A DNA stretch of 32,454 nt from Oscillibacter sp. CAG:241. GTDB taxonomy: Bacteria; Bacillota; Clostridia; Oscillospirales; Oscillospiraceae. The notes under the pieces were generated by a model, which saw only the letters and a list, made by a program, of their open reading frames with translations, did no database searches and was not told the DNA's origin. Positions within the stretch are counted from its first letter, which is position 1, and every line of letters starts with the position of its first letter. Positions 18,640 through 26,949 of this stretch are shown here, one piece after another. The position numbers and the translations under genes are program-made. The stretch is taken from contig FR884114.1 of NCBI GenBank assembly GCA_000435975.1, forward strand, positions 84,322 through 116,775, written 5' to 3'.

Positions 18640-18668
18640 ATTATAGTCCCTCGTCTAAAAATTATCAA
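18640..18668 (-). promoter_or_regulatory. Promoter of the butyrate operon
   Basis: Minus-strand TTGATA (18663-18668) and perfect TATAAT (18640-18645) with a 17-nt spacer; predicted start near 18633. The strongest promoter in the window by consensus match, fitting a high-flux catabolic operon. Confidence 0.88.
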
Positions 18669-18803
18669 GCCCTTGTTGACCGCCTTTCTCTTTTTCAGGA
18701 TATTTCACAAAAGAAATGAAAATTCTTTGCGCATTTTTCAATATGACATGTTCATAATCCGGTCACAAAACCGTCCCCGGCACCAAATAGAGCATTTTTT
18801 TCG

Positions 18804-18833
18804 TTTACAGAACCGGCTATCTTGTGGTATATA
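18804..18833 (+). promoter_or_regulatory. Probable promoter of the trmB operon
   Basis: TTTACA (18804-18809) and TATATA (18828-18833) are separated by 18 nt in an A/T-rich stretch, about 52 nt before the trmB ATG. A weaker alternative is TTGACC (18676-18681) with GATATT (18699-18704), spacer 17. Together with the crt promoter, both fill the 355-nt divergent gap 18530-18884. Confidence 0.6.
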
Positions 18834-18884
18834 TAAGAATGGATTTTTATTTGCGGCCCCGGGCCGCGTGGGAGGAAGAACGCT

Positions 18885-19559
18885 ATGCGCATGAGAAAGA
18901 AAAAAAACCTGCTGCCCCGGATGGAGGCATGCTCGTCCCTGCTGGTGGCGGACCCCCGTGCCCTGCGGGGCCGCTGGCGGGAGCTGCTGCCCGATGCCCG
19001 GGAGCTGCGGGTGGAGCTGGGCTGCGGCAAGGGCCGCTTCACGGCGGAGACCGCCGCCGCCGAGCCGGACGTGCTGCTGATCGCCGTGGAAAAGGTCCCC
19101 GACGCCATGGTGGTGGCCATGGAGCGGGCCCAGGCGGCAGGTCTGCACAACGTATTTTTCGTGGACGGCGATGCCGCCTGCCTGCCGGAGTTTTTCGCCC
19201 CCGGCGAGGTGGACCGCATCTACATCAATTTCTGCGACCCCTGGCCCAGAAGCAACCAGAAAAAGCGCCGCCTGACCCACGGCAATTTCCTGCAATTATA
19301 CCGCCGGGTGCTGCCCCTGGGCGGCGAGATCCACTTCAAAAGCGACAACGACAAGCTGTTCGAGTGGTCCCTGGAGGAGATCCCCCGGTTCGGCTTCCGG
19401 CTGTCCCAGGTCACCCGGGACCTTCACGCCGGCGGCCCCGTGGGGGTCATGACGGACTACGAGGCCAAATTCTACCAGCAGGGCGTCACCATCAACCGGT
19501 GCGTGGCCACCATGGTTCCCTGGGAAGCGCCTGCGGAGGCGGAGGGGGAAGAAGCATGA
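18885..19559 (+). CDS. trmB: tRNA (guanine-N7)-methyltransferase TrmB
   Basis: SAM-dependent methyltransferase making m7G46 in the tRNA variable loop. 224 residues, the usual size. Motif I is ELGCGKGRF (44-52); the family block INFCDPWPRSNQKKRRL (from 114) holds the substrate-binding DPWP; later HFKSDND and TDYE (near 192) contact tRNA and cofactor. A Lys/Arg-rich start is typical. ATG 18885 follows GGAGGA (18871-18876); a second ATG is 6 nt downstream. The stop overlaps the start of the next gene as ATGA. Confidence 0.94.
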   Translation: MRMRKKKNLLPRMEACSSLLVADPRALRGRWRELLPDARELRVELGCGKGRFTAETAAAEPDVLLIAVEKVPDAMVVAMERAQAAGLHNVFFVDGDAACLPEFFAPGEVDRIYINFCDPWPRSNQKKRRLTHGNFLQLYRRVLPLGGEIHFKSDNDKLFEWSLEEIPRFGFRLSQVTRDLHAGGPVGVMTDYEAKFYQQGVTINRCVATMVPWEAPAEAEGEEA

Positions 19560-20914
19560 TCGCCCTGTACGAAAACCAGCCCGTCTCCGCCCGGGTCCGG
19601 CTGACGGACGACGACTATCTCCGGACCCGCTATTACCTGCACCCCGACGGCACGGCGGACATTACCGTGGGCCGCGGCCCGGACTGGACGGTGCTGGCCT
19701 GCAAGGAGTGCTACGGCAAGGCCGTCAAGACCGTCCTGGACCTGGAGCCGGACAGCTGCGTCTTTGACCTGTCCCCTGCCGCCCGGCTGGGCCAGCCGGG
19801 CCTCAACGCCGCCCTGGAGGGCATTCTGGGCGGCTCCCACCGCAAGGCCGACTGCCTGACGGACGTCCGCTGCCCCGCCCTGACCTGCTATGCCTCCGGC
19901 AGCGGCTTCACCCTGCCCCAGCTCACCGCCGCCTGGCAGCTGGCGGAGGACATTATGGCCGTCCGCAATTATGTAAACCTCCCCGCCAACCTGCTGACGC
20001 CGATGGATTTCGCCGCCCGGCTGACGGCCCTGGCCCAGGGTCTGCCCATCGAAACCGCTGTCTACGACCGGCAGCAGCTGGAGGACCTGGGCCTCCGGGG
20101 CCTGCTGACCGTAGGCGGCAGCAGCGGCCACCCCCCGGCCCTGGTGGTGCTGCGGTACACCGGTGCGCCGGAGGACTCCCGGCGGGTAGGCTTCGTGGGC
20201 AAGGGCGTCACCGTGGACAGCGGCGGCTATTGTCTGAAATCCGCCTCCTCCATGGCGGGCATCAAGGGCGACATGGCCGGGGGCGCGGCGGCTGCCGCCG
20301 CCCTGCACGCTCTGGCCCGGCACGGAGTCCGGGTCAACGTCACGGCGGTGATCCCCACCTGTGAAAACCGCATCTCCCCCACCAGCATGCTCCCCGGGGA
20401 CCGGATCACCCTCTTTTCCGGCCAGACCGTGGAGATCCTCAACGCCGATGCCGAGGGCCGCCTGATCCTGGCTGACGGCCTCACCTGGGCCATCCGCCGG
20501 GAGGGCTGCACCCACCTGGTGGATATCGCCACCCTCACGGGAGCCGTGTACGCCATGCTGGGCTATGTGACCACCGGCGTCATGGCCTCCGACGACGGCT
20601 GGTACGGCTGCCTGACCCGGGCCGCCGGGCACTCCGGCGAGCGGTTCTGGCGCATGCCGGACTTCCCGGAGTACGAGGACCTGATCCGCAGCGACTATGC
20701 CGACGTCCGCAACACCAGCAAGGACGGCTGCGGCGCCATCACCGCCGGGCTTTTCCTGAAGCACTTCACCCAGGGGCTTCCCTGGCTCCACCTGGATATC
20801 GCCGGCACGGCGGACAACAACACCGGCATCACCTGGCAGCACCAGACCCCCGGCGCCACCGGGGCCGCCGTGTCCACCCTCTATTACCTGGCCCGGGAGC
20901 TGGAAAATGCCTGA
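19556..20914 (+). CDS. Leucyl aminopeptidase, M17 family
   Basis: Cytosolic dinuclear-metal aminopeptidase of 452 residues removing N-terminal amino acids from peptides. The C-terminal catalytic domain has all expected ligands: GKGVTVDSGG (215-224) with Lys216 and Asp221, IKGDMAGGAA (236-245) with Asp239, and the signature NADAEGRL (296-303) with Asp298 and Glu300. The N-terminal domain (1-150) is weakly conserved, as usual in M17. The ATG at 19556 overlaps the trmB stop (ATGA), so the two are translationally coupled. Relative to E. coli PepA the protein is slightly short, closer to the Firmicutes form. Substrate preference cannot be read. Confidence 0.93.
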   Translation: MIALYENQPVSARVRLTDDDYLRTRYYLHPDGTADITVGRGPDWTVLACKECYGKAVKTVLDLEPDSCVFDLSPAARLGQPGLNAALEGILGGSHRKADCLTDVRCPALTCYASGSGFTLPQLTAAWQLAEDIMAVRNYVNLPANLLTPMDFAARLTALAQGLPIETAVYDRQQLEDLGLRGLLTVGGSSGHPPALVVLRYTGAPEDSRRVGFVGKGVTVDSGGYCLKSASSMAGIKGDMAGGAAAAAALHALARHGVRVNVTAVIPTCENRISPTSMLPGDRITLFSGQTVEILNADAEGRLILADGLTWAIRREGCTHLVDIATLTGAVYAMLGYVTTGVMASDDGWYGCLTRAAGHSGERFWRMPDFPEYEDLIRSDYADVRNTSKDGCGAITAGLFLKHFTQGLPWLHLDIAGTADNNTGITWQHQTPGATGAAVSTLYYLARELENA

Positions 20915-20953
20915 TCCCCGCCCCCAATCTCCCCCCAAAGGAGGACAACCCAC

Positions 20954-21733
20954 ATGACAACCCCCACTCCCTGCGCCCCCTTGATCGAGGGCTGCGTGGA
21001 TTCCTATGCCTCCGCTCTGGCCGCCTGCCGGGGCGGCGCAGACCGTCTGGAGCTCTGCGGCCAGCTGGTCATCGGCGGCGTCACCCCCTCTCCGGCCATG
21101 CTTGAGCAGGTCCTGCGGGACTGCCCCGTCCCGGTGAACGTTCTCATCCGCCCCCGCTTCGGCGACTTTCTGTATACCGATACCGAGATGGACCAGATGT
21201 GCCGGGAGATCGACCTGTTCCGCCGCCTGGGCGTCAACGGCGTGGTCATCGGAGCCCTGACCCCGGACGGCGCCCTGGATATGGAGAAAATGCGCCGGAT
21301 GATGGACTGTGCCGGGAACATGGAGGTGACCCTTCACCGGGCCTTCGACATGTCCCGGGACCCCTTCCGGACCCTGGAGGACGCCGTTTCCCTGGGCTGC
21401 CGGACGGTGCTGACCTCCGGCCAGGCCCCGGACGCCGCCGCAGGCATCCCCCTGCTGGCCCGGCTCCGCCGTCAGGCCGCCGGACGCATTCACATCATGG
21501 CCGGCTGCGGCGTGAAATGGTGGAACATCCAACAGATTCACCACGAGACCGGCATCCGCACCTTCCACACCACCGGCCGCCGCGCCCCGCTGGACAGCGG
21601 CATGACCTACCGCAAGTCCACCGTGTCCATGGGCCTGCCCACCCTGTCCGAGTACGAGGTCTGGCAGACCGATCCGGAGGAATTTGCCCGGTGCGCCGCC
21701 ATTGTCCACGGTCTGCACGAAACATCTATATAA
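20954..21733 (+). CDS. cutC: CutC family TIM-barrel protein
   Basis: 259-residue cytosolic protein of the CutC family. Conserved segments are IEGCVDSYASALAA, GADRLELC, VLIRPRFGDFLYTD, GALTPDGALD, TLHRAFD, VLTSGQAPDA and IMAGCGVK, spread through a TIM barrel as in the family. The name comes from an E. coli copper-tolerance phenotype that has been questioned; the true activity is unsettled, so copper homeostasis should not be assumed. The ATG follows AAAGGAGGA. Part of the trmB-to-patB run, 39 nt after the aminopeptidase. Confidence 0.88.
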   Translation: MTTPTPCAPLIEGCVDSYASALAACRGGADRLELCGQLVIGGVTPSPAMLEQVLRDCPVPVNVLIRPRFGDFLYTDTEMDQMCREIDLFRRLGVNGVVIGALTPDGALDMEKMRRMMDCAGNMEVTLHRAFDMSRDPFRTLEDAVSLGCRTVLTSGQAPDAAAGIPLLARLRRQAAGRIHIMAGCGVKWWNIQQIHHETGIRTFHTTGRRAPLDSGMTYRKSTVSMGLPTLSEYEVWQTDPEEFARCAAIVHGLHETSI

Positions 21734-21758
21734 TAATAAGCAGAAAGGAAAATCGCTC

Positions 21759-22235
21759 ATGGAAAAACAGCTCAAGGGCTTCGGCCTGTTCAGAAGATCT
21801 CACGAAAGCGCCGTGGATTCGGCGGAGGTCAAGCAGAACGAAAACCGCATCTTCCAGGAGGTGTGCCAGCTGGTGCGGGCCTTCCGGGAAAAGCATCCCT
21901 CCGTGGGATATGCGGTGCGGCTGGAGCGTTCCGCTCCCCTGGAGCCGGGTCCCGCGCCGTCCCGCTATTCCGCCTGGCTCATCGTCTCTCTGAGCCGGAA
22001 CCAGACGATTCTGGAGAGCGGCCCGGATACCACCGAGTGGCCCGACGCCCGGGACAAGATCACCCGGATCCGGGGCAAAAAGCTGACGGTTTCTGACGCG
22101 TATGCCCGCCTGATCGAGGAGGACCTGGAGAGCATTACCGCCGACTACGAGGCAAGCCCCGGCACCTATGTGGAAAACCGGGAGGCTTCCCGTGAAATGC
22201 TGGCCGAGGCCTGCCGCGTGGAGTGGATCGAGTAA
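21759..22235 (+). CDS. Hypothetical protein, 158 residues
   Basis: Not recognised. ATG 21759 is preferred because AGAAAGGAAA lies upstream; a longer reading from 21684 would overlap cutC by 50 nt. The protein is soluble, rich in charged residues, with no signal peptide or membrane helix. It opens with a short basic segment (MEKQLKGFGLFRRSHES), then a probable alpha/beta core including SRYSAWLIVSLSRNQTI, and ends in an acidic helical region (SDAYARLIEEDLESI and REMLAEACRVEWIE). It sits 13 nt before the duplicated transglutaminase-like gene, whose ribosome site directly follows its stop, so the two are probably made together. Confidence 0.75.
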   Translation: MEKQLKGFGLFRRSHESAVDSAEVKQNENRIFQEVCQLVRAFREKHPSVGYAVRLERSAPLEPGPAPSRYSAWLIVSLSRNQTILESGPDTTEWPDARDKITRIRGKKLTVSDAYARLIEEDLESITADYEASPGTYVENREASREMLAEACRVEWIE

Positions 22236-22248
22236 AAAGGAGGCCCCT

Positions 22249-24744
22249 ATGCTGCTGTCCCCCGAAACGTATGCCGCCGCCCGGCGGCGCTTTGATTCGC
22301 TGCTGACCGGCCCTGCCGCCTGTGCGGCCCCGGCCATCCGGACGGCGCTGGAGGATCTGGACCCCGACGATGCCCAGGCCCTGGTCTGGTGCTATGCCGC
22401 CAGCCCCCTCAGCGACTGGCTGAATACTCCCCCGGCCCTGTTCCGCAGTCTGGCACGGCACGGGGTCATGCTGCGCCGGACCTGCCCCTATGCCGCCCAC
22501 CTGCCGGAGGACATTTTCCTGAACTATGTGCTCCATCCCCGGGTCAACGAGGAGGAGCTGTCCGACTGCCGCCGGGCTATGTATGATGAGCTGTCCCCCC
22601 TCCTGGCCGGTTTGCCGGAATATCAGGCCGCCGTCCGGGTGAATTATTGGAACGCCAGTCAGGTAACATACCGGCTGACGGATGACCGCACGATTTCCGC
22701 AGCCGCCGCCTGGCGCTGCGGCTTTGGCCGCTGCGGCGAGGAGTCCACCTTTGCCGTCAACGCCTACCGGGCCGTGGGCATCCCCGCCCGGCAGATCTAC
22801 ACTCCCCGCTGGGCCCACTGCGACGACAACCACGCCTGGGTGGAGGTCTGGGTGGATGGCAGCTGGCATTTTCTGGGAGCCTGCGAGCCGGAGGAGACTC
22901 TGGACCGGGGCTGGTTCACAGCGGCGGCAGCCCGGGCCCTGCTGCTGCATACCCGGTGCTTCGGAGACCCCGTGGGGGAGGAAATTATTTCCAGAAGCGG
23001 CATGGTGACTCTGCTGAATCAGACCCGCCGCTATGCCCCGGTGCGGACCCTCACCGTCCGGGTAACGGACCGGGCCGGAGCCCCTCTGCCGGGGGCGGCG
23101 GTTTTCTTTGAAATTCTCAACGCCTGCCAATGGTTCCCCGCTGCCCGGGTCCCGGCGGACCCGCAGGGACTCGCCCGGCTCACCTGCGGGCGGGGCAGTC
23201 TCCGGGTCCGGGCAGTTTGCGGTGAATGGTCTGCGCAGGAAATTATTTCTGGTGACGCAGAAACCGTCACCCTGACTCTGCCGGAGTCGGAGAAGTCGGA
23301 AATCAGCCGGGACATCTCGGTCTGTCCCGGCCCTGTCCCTATGTTGTCCCGGGACAAAACACCCCCTGTCCCGGTGTTGTCCCAAGAAAAAAAGCGGCTT
23401 GCCGCCGCAATCGACTCCCGCAAACGCCGTATCGCTCATATGGAGCAGGACGCGGAAGCTATGGCAGCGGGCCTTCCCGGAGGAGAACTCCTGCTTCAGG
23501 CTCCCGCCAACCGGGAAAATCTGGCAGAGTTTCTGGAAAATTCTTCCTTTTCCCTGCCCCATAAGCAGGCCCTTTTGGCAGCTCTCTCCCCCAAGGATCT
23601 TCAGGATGTGACCCCGGAGGTGCTGGCAGAGTCATTGTCCGTGCCCGGCCCCTGCCCGGAGCTGCCGGAGGACGTGTATTTCCGGTATGTGGCCTGTCCC
23701 CGGATAGATAACGAGCCCCTGCGGCCCCAGAGGCGGCAGCTGCTGCATGCCCTGACGGACTCACAAAAGGAACATTTCCGCCGTGATCCCCAGGCTTTAT
23801 ACGCCTGGCTTGCGGAAAATATTCACTTTTTCCCCCAGGAGGAATACCCTCAGCTGACCACCCTTCCGGCGGCAGCTCTGGCGTCAAGGGCCGGGTCCCC
23901 CCTATCCCGGGATGCGCTGTTCGCGGCCCTGTGCCGGGCCCTGGGCGTCCCCGCCCGGCTGCACCCGGCGGACCGGGAGCCCCAGTTCTGGCAGAACGGT
24001 CAATTCCGTTCCGCCGCAACGGGTCTGGCCCGGGGCAGCTTCCTGATTCTGGAAAATCCCATGGCATTCGGCACGGATTTTGGCCTGACAAAGCAGGAGG
24101 ATGAACAGGCCCTGGACCTGTCGTCCTATTCCTGGAAAAACGGGCAGATGACCGTGGACCTGCTGCCCGGACGTTATACCGTTATCACCGATAGCCGCCT
24201 GCCCTGTGGGGATATACACGCCCACACCGTCCGTTTTTCCCTGAATAATGGAGAAAAACGGCGGATTCCCCTGGAAAAAGTGCCGGTTTTCCCGGAGGAG
24301 ATGACCGTCTCCTGTCCCCTGCCGGACTTCACCGTCCGCTCCCCGGATGGCCGGGAGCTGGCCGGCCGGGAGCTGACCCGGACCCCGACGCTGCTGGCCT
24401 GGCTGGAGGTGGGCCGGGAGCCCACGGAGCATCTGCTGGGAGAGCTGCGGGATCGGGCAGCGGCTCTTGCCGGAGTGGATATTGTCCTTCTGGTGCCGGA
24501 CCTCCGGGACCGGGCGGACCCGCTTCTGGCGGAGGTCTGCCGGGTCCTGCCCCGGTGCCGGGTGCTGCTGGGCGGCAGGCCCAACGCCCTGGCCCGCAGC
24601 GTTTTCCTGGAGCCGGGGTGCCTGCCCCTGGTGCTGGTGACGGACGGTCCCCTCCATGCCGTATACGCCGCCGCAGGCTACCGGGTAGGCGGGGTGCAGC
24701 TGGCGGAAACGGTGCTGCGGCAGGCAAAGGAGGGGCTCAGATGA
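22249..24744 (+). CDS. Duplicated transglutaminase-like protein with C-terminal thioredoxin-like domain
   Basis: 831-residue protein without signal peptide or membrane helix. Order: helical cap (1-84); transglutaminase-like domain (about 85-215) with Cys162 in GRCGEES, His195 in DNHAWVEVW, and WHFLGACEPE, where the third catalytic residue is unclear; Ig/carboxypeptidase-regulatory-like beta domain (about 265-346); repeat-bearing linker (347-410); a second copy of the first half (about 410-595), aligned by LPED at 85 and 472 and by RAxGxPAR at 174 and 563. In the second copy Pro551 replaces the Cys and no HAW motif remains, so it is probably inactive. The C-terminal part (about 687-831, from CPLPDFTVRSPDG) resembles an AhpC/TlpA thioredoxin fold but lacks CxxC. 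Start at ATG 22249 follows AAAAAGGAGG. Similar architectures occur as secreted proteins in Bacteroidetes (from memory). Substrate unknown; peptidase or amidase activity is plausible. Confidence 0.82.
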   Translation: MLLSPETYAAARRRFDSLLTGPAACAAPAIRTALEDLDPDDAQALVWCYAASPLSDWLNTPPALFRSLARHGVMLRRTCPYAAHLPEDIFLNYVLHPRVNEEELSDCRRAMYDELSPLLAGLPEYQAAVRVNYWNASQVTYRLTDDRTISAAAAWRCGFGRCGEESTFAVNAYRAVGIPARQIYTPRWAHCDDNHAWVEVWVDGSWHFLGACEPEETLDRGWFTAAAARALLLHTRCFGDPVGEEIISRSGMVTLLNQTRRYAPVRTLTVRVTDRAGAPLPGAAVFFEILNACQWFPAARVPADPQGLARLTCGRGSLRVRAVCGEWSAQEIISGDAETVTLTLPESEKSEISRDISVCPGPVPMLSRDKTPPVPVLSQEKKRLAAAIDSRKRRIAHMEQDAEAMAAGLPGGELLLQAPANRENLAEFLENSSFSLPHKQALLAALSPKDLQDVTPEVLAESLSVPGPCPELPEDVYFRYVACPRIDNEPLRPQRRQLLHALTDSQKEHFRRDPQALYAWLAENIHFFPQEEYPQLTTLPAAALASRAGSPLSRDALFAALCRALGVPARLHPADREPQFWQNGQFRSAATGLARGSFLILENPMAFGTDFGLTKQEDEQALDLSSYSWKNGQMTVDLLPGRYTVITDSRLPCGDIHAHTVRFSLNNGEKRRIPLEKVPVFPEEMTVSCPLPDFTVRSPDGRELAGRELTRTPTLLAWLEVGREPTEHLLGELRDRAAALAGVDIVLLVPDLRDRADPLLAEVCRVLPRCRVLLGGRPNALARSVFLEPGCLPLVLVTDGPLHAVYAAAGYRVGGVQLAETVLRQAKEGLR
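23309..23383. repeat. Cluster of TGTCCC/GGGACA hexamers inside the transglutaminase-like gene
   Basis: TGTCCC occurs at 23323, 23334, 23345, 23367 and 23378, and its complement GGGACA at 23309 and 23351. TGTCCCGGGACA at 23345-23356 is a perfect palindrome. The cluster encodes part of the domain linker (RDISVCPGPVPMLSRDK and following) and keeps the frame open. Confidence 0.7.
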
Positions 24745-25595
24745 TCATCGAAAGCCATGCCCACTACAGTCATAAGCGCTACGACGGCACCTTCCGGTAC
24801 CTGACCGGCCAGTTGACGGCGGAGGAGGGGAACCGGGACGGATTGCTGAAGCGGCTGCGGGAGAGCGGTGTCGCCCTGTGTATCGAGCCCGCCATCGACT
24901 TTGACTCCAACCGTCTGACCGCCGCCCTGTACCGGCAGCATCCGGACTTTTTCCGCCTGGCGGTGGGCGTTCATCCCACCCGGACGGCCCAGGTTCCCTG
25001 GCGGCAGCGAAAACAGCTGGCCACCTGGGCCCGGGGCCCCGGTGTGGCAGCCATCGGAGAGACGGGACTGGACTATCACCGGCCCCGGCATCACCGGCTG
25101 GTCCAGCTGCTGTGGTTCCGGTATCAGCTGGACCTGGCCCGGCGGACAGGGCTGCCGCTGGTGCTGCACATCCGCATGGCGGACCGGGACGCCCTGCCCA
25201 TGCTGCGCCGCAGGCGGCGGTGGCTCCCCGGCGGGGTGGTGCACTGCTTCCAGGGCGGCTGGGAAACGGCCCGGCAGTACCTGGACCTGGGCCTGTGTCT
25301 GGGCATCGGCGGTGCGCTGCTGCGGCGGGAGTCGGCCCCCCTGCGGGAGACAGTGGCCCGGGCGCCGCTGGAGCGGCTGCTGGTGGAGACCGACAGTCCC
25401 TATGTGCTGCCGGACATTCCCTGGGAGGGCAGCAGAAAATCTCTGGGCAGGGTGCGCAACTCCTCCCTGCTGCTGCCCCGGATCATTGAGGAGATCGCAC
25501 GGCTTAAGCGGCTGCCGCCGGAGACGGTGGAGGCGGCTGTGCTGGAAAATACCCGGCGGGTGTTCCGCCTGCCGGACATGAAGAACGGAGGATGA
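24741..25595 (+). CDS. TatD-family metal-dependent hydrolase
   Basis: 284-residue TIM-barrel hydrolase. Metal ligands are all visible: His6 and His8 (SHAHY), Glu107 (GETGLDYH), His143 (LHIR), His168 (HCFQG) and Asp218 (ETDSPY). TatD enzymes are mostly metal-dependent DNases; this is a divergent member with an Arg-rich segment near 155-160 and a SHAHY rather than DTHCHL opening. ATG 24741 overlaps the preceding stop (ATGA) and follows AAAGGAGGGG. D-aminoacyl-tRNA deacylase and RNA activities have been reported for relatives, so the substrate is open. Confidence 0.88.
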   Translation: MIIESHAHYSHKRYDGTFRYLTGQLTAEEGNRDGLLKRLRESGVALCIEPAIDFDSNRLTAALYRQHPDFFRLAVGVHPTRTAQVPWRQRKQLATWARGPGVAAIGETGLDYHRPRHHRLVQLLWFRYQLDLARRTGLPLVLHIRMADRDALPMLRRRRRWLPGGVVHCFQGGWETARQYLDLGLCLGIGGALLRRESAPLRETVARAPLERLLVETDSPYVLPDIPWEGSRKSLGRVRNSSLLLPRIIEEIARLKRLPPETVEAAVLENTRRVFRLPDMKNGG

Positions 25596-25597
25596 CC

Positions 25598-26794
25598 ATG
25601 CAGTACGATTTTGAAACCATTCTGGACCGGCGGGGACGGGATGCCCTGGCCCTGGACGTGATCCCCTATGCCGGAGTGGAGCCCAAGGCGGGCTTTTCCC
25701 GGATCCCTATGTGGGTGGCGGATATGAGCTTTCCCACCACGCCGCCGGTGCTGGAGGCCATCCAGGCCCGGCTCAGCCACCCCAATTTCGGCTACTACCG
25801 GCTGACGGACGCCTACTATGACAGCATCATCCGCTGGCAGCAGGTGCGGCACGGGGTATCCGGCCTGGAGCGGCGGCACATCGGGTATGAAAACGGGGTC
25901 CTGGGCGGCGTCAGCTCCGTGGTGCAGGCGTTGACCTGCCCCGGGGAGCCTATCCTGGTCCACAGCCCCACCTATGTGGGCTTTACCCACACCCTGGAGC
26001 GGCTGGGGCGGCCCATTGTCCACACGCCGCTGAAGCGGGATGAGGCGGGCGTGTGGCGCATGGACTATGCGGACATGGACCGGCAGCTGAAGGAGCACGA
26101 CATCCACCTGGCCATCCTGTGCTCCCCCCACAATCCCTGCGGCCGGGTGTGGGAGCGATGGGAGCTGGAGCAGGCCATGGAGGTATACGCCGCCAACGAC
26201 TGCACCGTCATCTCCGATGAGATCTGGTCGGACCTGATCATGCCGGGACACACCCACATTCCCACCCAGTCCGTGTCCGCCGACGCCCGCAGCCGCACCG
26301 CGGCCTTTTATGCCCCCACCAAGACCTTCAGCCTGGCGGGGCTCATCGGGTCGTACCACATTATCTATGACGACCGGCTGCGCAGCCGGGTCCGGCGGCA
26401 GGGGGACCTGTCCGGGTATAACAGCTGCAACGTGCTGTCCATGCATGCCCTGACGGGAGCCTACAGCCACGCGGGCATGGAATGGGTGGACCAGCTGTGC
26501 GCCGTGCTGGACAAGAACCTGCGGTACATCCGGGACTTTATGGAAAGCCGGTTCCCCGGCGTTTCCATGATGCTGCCTCAGGGGACGTACATGCTGTTCG
26601 TCAACTGCGGGGCCTGGTGCCGGGACCACGGCATCACCCCGGACCAGCTGCGCCGCCGGGGTGTGGAGCACGGCGTGATCTGGCAGAGCGGCGAAGCCTT
26701 CGGCGACGGCGACTGCATCCGCATCAACGCCGCCCTGCCCCATGCCCTGGTGCGGGAAGCCATGGACCGGCTGGAAAAATACGTCTTTGTGTGA
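25598..26794 (+). CDS. patB: PatB/MalY-type cystathionine beta-lyase (PLP enzyme)
   Basis: Fold-type I PLP enzyme of 398 residues, class I/II aminotransferase family, MalY/PatB subgroup. Opening YDFETILDRRGRDALALD and IPMWVADMSF are subgroup hallmarks. PLP contacts: Asn179 (SPHNP), Asp207 (SDEIW) and Schiff-base Lys242 (PTKTFSLAGL). These enzymes cleave C-S bonds of cystathionine or cysteine conjugates, giving thiol or homocysteine, pyruvate and ammonia; some have aminotransferase activity. ATG 25598 is preferred to ATG 25592 because ACGGAGG ends at 25590, only 1 nt before the latter. Last gene of the trmB run; no clear terminator follows. Confidence 0.9.
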   Translation: MQYDFETILDRRGRDALALDVIPYAGVEPKAGFSRIPMWVADMSFPTTPPVLEAIQARLSHPNFGYYRLTDAYYDSIIRWQQVRHGVSGLERRHIGYENGVLGGVSSVVQALTCPGEPILVHSPTYVGFTHTLERLGRPIVHTPLKRDEAGVWRMDYADMDRQLKEHDIHLAILCSPHNPCGRVWERWELEQAMEVYAANDCTVISDEIWSDLIMPGHTHIPTQSVSADARSRTAAFYAPTKTFSLAGLIGSYHIIYDDRLRSRVRRQGDLSGYNSCNVLSMHALTGAYSHAGMEWVDQLCAVLDKNLRYIRDFMESRFPGVSMMLPQGTYMLFVNCGAWCRDHGITPDQLRRRGVEHGVIWQSGEAFGDGDCIRINAALPHALVREAMDRLEKYVFV

Positions 26795-26862
26795 GCGGCC
26801 CCCGCCAGGTCACGCGTTTTCGGGAATCGCCACGGGAACAAAGCTGCTGCGTAAAAGAGGGA

Positions 26863-26891
26863 TTGACATTTGCTCCCGCTGTCCGTATAGT
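26863..26891 (+). promoter_or_regulatory. Promoter of the membrane-anchored protein gene at 26950
   Basis: Perfect -35 TTGACA (26863-26868), 17-nt spacer, -10 TATAGT (26886-26891). Predicted start near 26897, leader about 53 nt. The 12 bases around the -35 match those of the potA promoter. Confidence 0.85.
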
Positions 26892-26949
26892 GTAATTGTC
26901 ATTTTTTGGCGAAATCAGAAGGACCAGCCGTGAGGAAAGAGGGAGTACG

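Noticed and set aside
18693..18714. Rex-like site in the crt-trmB divergent region
   Set aside because: Only one half-site, TTCACAA at 18704-18710, is good; the other half does not match the Rex palindrome, so it was not annotated.
21702..21734. TATAAT at the end of cutC as an internal promoter
   Set aside because: The -10 match overlaps the stop codon, but no acceptable -35 box lies 16-18 nt upstream.
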